Shown here: positions 58,340 to 64,000 of the stretch, in pieces | How the letters are laid out: each line of letters begins with the position of its first letter | Numbering within the stretch: position 1 is the first letter of the stretch | DNA from: Juglans regia | Taxonomy: Eukaryota > Streptophyta > Magnoliopsida > Fagales > Juglandaceae | DNA length: 64,000 nt | Direction: 5' to 3' | Assembly (NCBI RefSeq): GCF_001411555.2 | Contig: NC_049903.1 | Coordinates: 18,581,234 to 18,645,233 of the forward strand | Notes under the pieces: generated by a model | Databases searched by the model: none | Told to the model about the DNA's origin: nothing | What the model saw: the letters and a program-made list of their open reading frames with translations, nothing else | Translations under genes and position numbers: made by a program

Positions 58340-59288
58340 TAATTTCATATTATAATTTATAAATTATTACATTAAATGTTAATACTAATATATAAGTTTA
58401 TAAATAATACTAATAGTCTAATATAGACTATAGACTATAGTTATAATTAATACTAAAAGATTTTACTAAAAGTTTATAACTAATACTAATATTAAATATA
58501 TAGTTTATAACTAATACTAATATATAACTTATAACTATACCAATAGTCTTATATTAATACTATTATATATATTATAGTCTAATATATTATTTAGCTATAC
58601 TAATATTAATATTATAATATATAAATCTATAACTATTTAACTAATACTCATAGTCTAATATAGACTATAGACTATAGTTATAATTAATACTAAAAGATTT
58701 TACTAAAAGTTTATAACTAATACTAATATTAAATATATAGTTTATAACTAATACTAATATATAACTTATAACTATACTAATAGTCTAATATTAATACTAT
58801 TATATAGTCTAATATATTATTTAGCTTTACTAATATATATGTCTATAACTATTTAACTAATAGTCTAATACTAATAGTTTAATATAGACTATAATTATAG
58901 TTATACTAAATCACTATAACTATTAACTAATACTAATATATATAATATTACTATACTAATAGACTAATATTAAAACTATTAATCTATTATATAGTCTAAT
59001 ATATTATATAGCTATACTAATATATAATTATATATATGAAATAATGAAATAATTTCATATTATAATTTATAAATTATTACATTAAATGTTAATACTAATA
59101 TATAAGTTTATAAATAATACTAATAGTCTAATATAGACTATAGACTATAGTTATACTTATAATTAATACTAAAAGATTTTACTAAAAGTTTATAACTAAT
59201 ACTAATATTAAATATATAGTTTATAACTAATACTAATATATAACTTATAACTATACCAATAGTCTTATATTAATACTATTATATAGTC
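58340..59288. repeat. AT-rich internal duplications in the hAT element
   Basis: A block of about 220 bp (from ATTACATTAAATGTTAATAC through ACTATACCAATAGTC) at about 58367-58570 recurs almost identically at about 59080-59275, and a shorter version lies at about 58640-58800. Spacing of the outer copies is about 713 bp. No coding content. Confidence 0.85.
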
Positions 59289-59750
59289 TGATATCGGAGA
59301 TTTCACTATCAACAAAGATGGAGTACAGATGAATACAACAAAACTTCACAAGGAAGTTATCTCTCAAACTCACTCTAAACTTCTCTCTCAAGAAAACACT
59401 AAAAAACAACACAAAAAAGTGATTTCTGAAGTCTTTTGAAGAAGTGGGCGCTGTTTGGTATTTATAGGAACAGTGAGAATTCACTTCTGTGAACATTGGC
59501 TCAAGCGAAGCTCTCTGTCTTCATATTGCTCGAGCTGAATGTCGAGCAATGCTTGAGCGAAGCTCTCTGTCTGAATTCACTCGAACTGAGTGTCGAGCGA
59601 AGCTCTCTGTCTTCATATCGCTCGAGCTGAATCTTGAGCGATGCTTGAGCAAAGCTCTCTGCCTGAACTCGCTCGAGCTGAGTAAACCTCCGCTCGAGCG
59701 AACATACAACAAATGCACTTTTCCATCTGAATTCAAGCCACCTCTTAACA
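59289..59750 (-). mobile_element. LTR-like insertion (462 bp) inside the hAT element
   Basis: On the minus strand it starts TGTTAAGAGGTGGCTTG and ends CTCCGATATCA, i.e. TG...CA. It contains 40/52-bp tandem units with GAGCGAAGCTCTCTG (landmark at 59509, 59561, 59601 and 59653). Flanking 5-mers (TAGTC and TATAT) do not match, so a target duplication is not shown. Composition differs sharply from the surrounding AT-rich DNA. Confidence 0.65.
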
Positions 59751-60159
59751 TATATAACTATACTAGTAGGCTAAATGTATATTACAAATATTTATATATA
59801 GTTATATTAAATTACTATAGTCTATTAAATGTATTACATTGAAAATATATTAAATGTATTACAAATAGTTATATATAGTTATATTAAATTACTATAGTCT
59901 ATTAAATATATTACATTGAAAATATATTAAATGTATCAGTATTAGAAATATTTATATATAGTTATATTAAATTCATAATATCATTTAAGAATAAAACACA
60001 TAGTCATTAGTCATGACTCATTACACGGGTCCCGCAAGCTTCAGTGTTCAGCCTCATTGAATCATTAGTCATTGACTCATGAGTCATTACACTTCAAGTC
60101 TTCAACCCTAAAAAGTAAAAAGTTAGAAACTAAAAGTAAAATCTATCTGCTCGTGCTCG

Positions 60160-60340
60160 ACTGCTCCAGTGCTCCAGCCTCTGTCTCTCACACAGTGCTG
60201 TTTCAGGCTTCAGCTCAAATCTCAGTCCCTCCCTCTCTCAGTCTCTCCCGCTCTCAGTCTCAGACTCTCGAGTACTCTCTAGTCTCTCAGTCTCGTCTCT
60301 CCAGAGTCTAGTACTTGTCTCGTCTCTCAGTCCCCTGGGT
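60160..60340 (+). promoter_or_regulatory. Probable hAT transposase promoter/5' UTR with first splice donor
   Basis: A TC/CTC-rich stretch (many CTCTCAGTCTC units) ends in CCTGG followed by GTAAGT at 60340, a consensus 5' splice site, then about 560 bp of T-rich intron-like DNA before the transposase ATG at 60915. The precise transcription start and acceptor are not determined. Confidence 0.45.
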
Positions 60341-60914
60341 AAGTTTTTTTTTTTTTTTGAAATTACATATTAAGATTTATGTGATTGGATTTTGTGATAT
60401 TAAGATTTTTGTGATTAGGTTTTGTGATATTGAGATTTTTGTGAATATGTGATTGGGTTTTCAGTTTTGTGATATTAGGGTTTCTGTGATTGAATTTTGT
60501 GATATTAGGATTAAGTTGAAGATAATTTATTTTAATCGTATCTCACAGAATGGATGTAAAAGTTGAGGATAATTTATTTTAAGATGCTAAAGTTCGTTCA
60601 GTTATTTCTTGTGGCAGACAGTTCCAAATCAAAGCACTTAAAAAGTAATACAAAATACAGTATACTAACGTTACCGTGTTTATAACCAACACTACTTAGT
60701 TATGATATTAATAATTTAATATATGTGCTATAAAGTTAAGTTCTTGTTCTAGGGTAATATAATTTATCTACTGTGATTTTAGGGTAAATTAGTAACTAAT
60801 CATTATTGGTTGATAAAAGTTACTAATCATTATTATTTTTTCTTAATGTTTATCAATTTTTTCTTAAAAGTTACTCAACAATTAATGTTTATTTTTGTTA
60901 CTACAAAATCACAT

Positions 60915-63215
60915 ATGGATCCTTCAAATGTAACAGAAACACAAGGCAATATTCAACCTACAATGGAAATGAGTCAAAGGACTATGGAATCAATGGCGAC
61001 TAATGATCCGCTTTCTCCCAAATCTAATGTAAGTAAGCCATCTATTGGTAGGAAAAGATCAGTAGTTTGGGATTATTTTACAAAGATTCATACTGAGGAT
61101 AAGTCGAAACCTAGGGCTTCATGTAACCTTTGTGGGATGACTTATGCTTGTGATCCTAATATAAATGGTACAAAATCTATGTTGGGGCACTTGGAAAAAA
61201 CATGTAAGAAGTCTCCACTTAGGAAAGTGGATAGAAACCAATCTATATTGGGTTTTCAGTCTGGATCAAGCAGTGGGGGGCTTGTACCTATTGCTTTTAG
61301 TGTTGAGGCGTATAAAGAAGCCTTAGCAGAAATATTGGTTGTTGATGAGCTTCCTTTTAAACATGTGGAAGGGGAGGGGTTTAAAAAATTCATGCTTGCT
61401 GTGCAACCTAGATGGAATGCGATTCCATCACGTGTAACGGTTGCAAAAGATATTTATAAAATTTATTTGAGAGAGAAAGACAAGCTGAAAAGTGCTTTTA
61501 AGGGGCAGCGCATTTGTCTAACCACGGATACATGGACATCCATGCAAAATTTTAATTACATGTGTCTCACTGCACATTTTATTGATGAAGATTGGAACAT
61601 GCACAAAAAAATTATCAATTTTTGCAAGGTTGAAAATCATAAGGGTGAGACACTAGGTAAACAAATTGAAATGTGTTTGCTTGAATGGGGGAGGCCCAAA
61701 ATGTTTACAATTACACTTGATAATACAAGTTCAAATAATAGGGCAGTTTCGTATCTCAAAAGAAAGACAAAGAATAGAAGGGATACGATTTTGGAACATG
61801 AGTTCTTGCATATGAGATGTTGTACTCATATCTTAAACTTAATTGTTCGGGATGGGTTGAAAGAATATGATCAATCAATTGCAAGAATTAGAGGAGCTGT
61901 GAAGTATGTAAAATCATCTTCACAAAGGTGGAACACATTTAAGCAATGTTGTGACAATGAGGACATTACTTGTAAAAGTGGTGTATGCTTAGATGTAGCA
62001 ACCCGTTGGAACTCCACTTATATGATGTTGGATAGGGCTGAAAAATTTCAAAAAGCATTTGAACGGCTAGAGGATGAAGATCCGAGATATATTAAGAGTG
62101 TTGGGGAGGATGATAGTGATGATGATGATGGTGTTAGTGAGTTGGGTAGAGGAGGGGCATCCAAGTTAGGGGCTCCAACCATGGATGATTGGGATAAGAG
62201 TAGGTTGTTTGCAAAATTTTTGAAACTTTTTTATAATGCAACATTGCGTTTCTCGGAGACCAATTATGTCACTTGTAATAGTTTTTTATTTGAGCTAGCA
62301 ACAATTCAAGCTGCAATTAACATGGAGTGTGTGGAAGGGCCTCATAATTTGAGGACAATGACATTTAGTATGAAATCTAAATATGAGAAGTATTGGGGAA
62401 ATATTGAAAAAATGAATCTTTTGTTGTATGTTGGGTACAAATTGCGTGGTTTAACATATATTTTTGAAGGAATATATGAGGATAATAGTTCAAAAGTTTT
62501 TATGTTGGTAGATCGGGTTCAAGATGCCTTGACTCGTTTATATGATAGTTATTGTGAAAATGATGAAAGTAATGTTGGGGTACAAGATCAAACTATAAGC
62601 CAATCAAGCAAGAGAGGGGCTAGTAGTACAAGTTCAACTGCTGGGGTAGGTCAAGGTGATTTCAGATCATTAATCCATGCACAAATTAAGAAGCGTTTGG
62701 AGTCGGATAACTCTTTGGCGACTAAATCTGAATTGGAGAGATATTTATCTGAAAAATGTGAAGAAGATGATGTGAAATTCGACTTGTTGACTTGGTGGAA
62801 GGTCAACTCCATTAGATACCGCGTGCTTTCAAGAGTTGTGCGGGATGTTCTTGCAGTTCCGATATCATATCTACAGTGTCCTCTGAGTCAGCTTTTAGCA
62901 CAGCAGGTCGAGTACTTGATCCGTTCCGTAGTAGCCTATCTCCACTTATGGTAGAAGCTCTTATTTGTACACAAAATTGGCTCCGTTCTTCCGCCCAGAT
63001 TAACATTCGTACTTTAATGGATGATGTTGAGGAGTTTGAGAAAATTGATATAGGTATGTAGCATCATTCACCTTTTCTTTAACTATATCTAAAGTGTGAA
63101 TCATATTAGTAATTTGTTTTAATTATTATGCTTATTTTTTTTTTCCTTTTGTGTAGAGCTCATGGAAGACCTAGGGAATTCTTCAATACCTACTTCTTTG
63201 GCTGGAGATAATTAA
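60915..63215 (+). pseudogene. hAT transposase (BED zinc finger), disrupted by 5-bp duplication
   Basis: I start at the ATG at 60915 (MDPSNVTETQ), not at 60810, because the 35 preceding codons look like translated T-rich intron. Order: BED finger at residues about 45-100 (SVVWDYFTKIH, CNLCG, H..KTCKK); hAT catalytic fold with ICLTTDTWTS (first Asp) and FTITLDNTSSNN (second Asp); MRCCTHILNLIVRDGL and DVATRWNSTYMML; hAT-like region DUF4413 (LFYNATLRFSETNYVTCNSF ... MKSKYEKYWGN); and the C-terminal dimerisation segment ERYLSEKCEE ... FDLLTWWKVNS. At about 62862 ATATC is repeated, shifting the frame just before the [11 protein letters not shown] motif. The correct frame then runs to 63053, with an intron 63054-63156 (GTATGT...TGTAG) and a last exon 63157-63215. 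Confidence 0.88.
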
Positions 63216-64000
63216 ATTTAAGGTAGGTCAACTTGTATAACATATTTCTTTAATTTTTTTATTATTTAATGTAATTACTAACTTTTTATTCGAATTAATT
63301 GCTTGATTGTTGAAGGGACTATTGGAGTTGGTGGCTTGGTGCATACTTATTGAAGTTTTTTGTTGGATGTTCTAAGTTATTATAATTTGGTCTTGTAATT
63401 TGTTGAATTTTTAGACTTGTAAATTGTAATTCAGACTTTTTAAGTGTTTGGACTTGTAATTTTTTGGACTTGTAATTTAGACTTTTGGACCTGTAATTTG
63501 TTGGACTTTTGGACTTCTAATTTAGACTTTTGAACTTATTTTCTTCCATAGGCTCATAGGCTTGTTGATGTCCATTCTTGAATTTCTTGTGGTTGCTATA
63601 AAAAATATATGTGTAAGTACTAAGTTATTTCCTTTAACATGCAATGACTTATTGTAGATAATTTAGTTTATTACAGATTTTTTTTTTTTGATTTTTGTAG
63701 TAATTATATTTATAAGTTTGTAAAACAGTTTTTTTCCAAGCTTTTTCATATTTTTTTCCAGTTTTTTAGTAAAGCAATTTTTTGGAGTGAATCAGATTTT
63801 TTGTAGTAAAACAGATTTTTTGTAGTAAAACAGATTTATTATTGAAGTAATTTTTAGTAAAGCAGATTTTTTTATTTAAAGTTAAAACAGATTTTTTGTA
63901 ATAACAGTTTGTAAAACAGATTTTTTTAAATCAGTTTTTTTATTTTATAAACAAATTTTTAATGATAAACTATGAAATTTACATTTTAAAAAAATCAGAA
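63216..64000. repeat. 3' region of hAT with two simple repeat families
   Basis: 63385-63540 repeats TTGGACTTGTAATTT units. 63690-63930 repeats GTAAAACAGATTTTTTGTA-like units, which could be subterminal transposase-binding repeats of the right end. No coding signal. Confidence 0.7.

Larger units (their letters stand above)
58032..64000 (+). mobile_element. hAT transposon (about 6 kb or more), right end beyond window
   Basis: It starts TAGGGGTGTAATTTTAAACC, a typical plant hAT terminus, followed by a subterminal array of ACCGGTTTT / AACCGG motifs (58070-58190). A long AT-rich region with internal duplications follows, then a TC-rich promoter/5' UTR (60160-60340), a probable 5' intron and the transposase. 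It lies within the LTR that starts at 56729. The right terminus and second TSD are outside the window. Confidence 0.85.

Noticed and set aside
60810..60914. Upstream ATG of the hAT transposase
   Set aside because: The 35 added codons come from T-rich intron-like sequence; family-like sequence begins at the ATG at 60915.

Overview
This is a gene-poor, repeat-dense window of a plant nuclear genome. Introns, plant-type transposases (CACTA Ptta/En/Spm, hAT with BED finger), plant L1-type LINEs, TGTAAC-type Ty3/gypsy LTRs, a Ty1/copia remnant and a G-type lectin S-receptor-like kinase all point to a eudicot, probably a woody rosid. I cannot fix the species from sequence alone. I found no CRISPR array, rRNA or tRNA, and nothing prokaryotic.

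The framework is a direct tandem duplication. Copy A (1-3468) holds the start of an S-receptor-like kinase (minus strand, running off the left edge), its upstream DNA, and a decayed gypsy-type gag-like pseudogene. Copy B starts at about 7681 with a deleted, truncated kinase fragment and carries the same upstream DNA and gag-like remnant. It has been split by insertions, so sequence spanning about 3.3 kb in A is spread over about 48 kb in B. Recognisable B segments are about 8163-8515, 13395-13460, 37121-37830, 53045-53575 and 54233-56728.

The insertions are nested. LINE-1 (about 8515-13394) lies in copy B. LINE-2 (about 13461-37120) lies 65 bp further on and is itself broken three times: by a solo LTR in ORF1 (13872-16893), by a truncated LTR between endonuclease and reverse transcriptase (18997 to about 21373), and by a 12.7-kb CACTA element inside its RNase H domain (24028-36701). 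That CACTA carries a TNPA-like gene, a solo LTR with perfect target duplication (27016-30032), and a second complete CACTA (31702-35914). The inner CACTA has captured part of an autoinhibited Ca2+-ATPase gene, introns included.

From 37.9 to 53.0 kb is a second TE block: a transposon remnant with a plant mobile-domain-like pseudogene, a large LTR-like region with an 88-90-bp minisatellite, a copia RNase H remnant split by a solo LTR with TSD CATCT, an ARIA-like ARM-repeat pseudogene, and a gypsy LTR with its primer-binding site. After the last copy-B segment comes another gypsy LTR (from 56729), into which a roughly 6-kb hAT transposon (58032 to beyond 64000) is inserted. Its BED/hAT transposase is complete except for a 5-bp tandem duplication that shifts the frame near the C-terminal hAT motif.

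The only candidate for a functional host gene is the kinase at the left edge. Everything else is mobile DNA, its relics, or captured and pseudogenised gene fragments.
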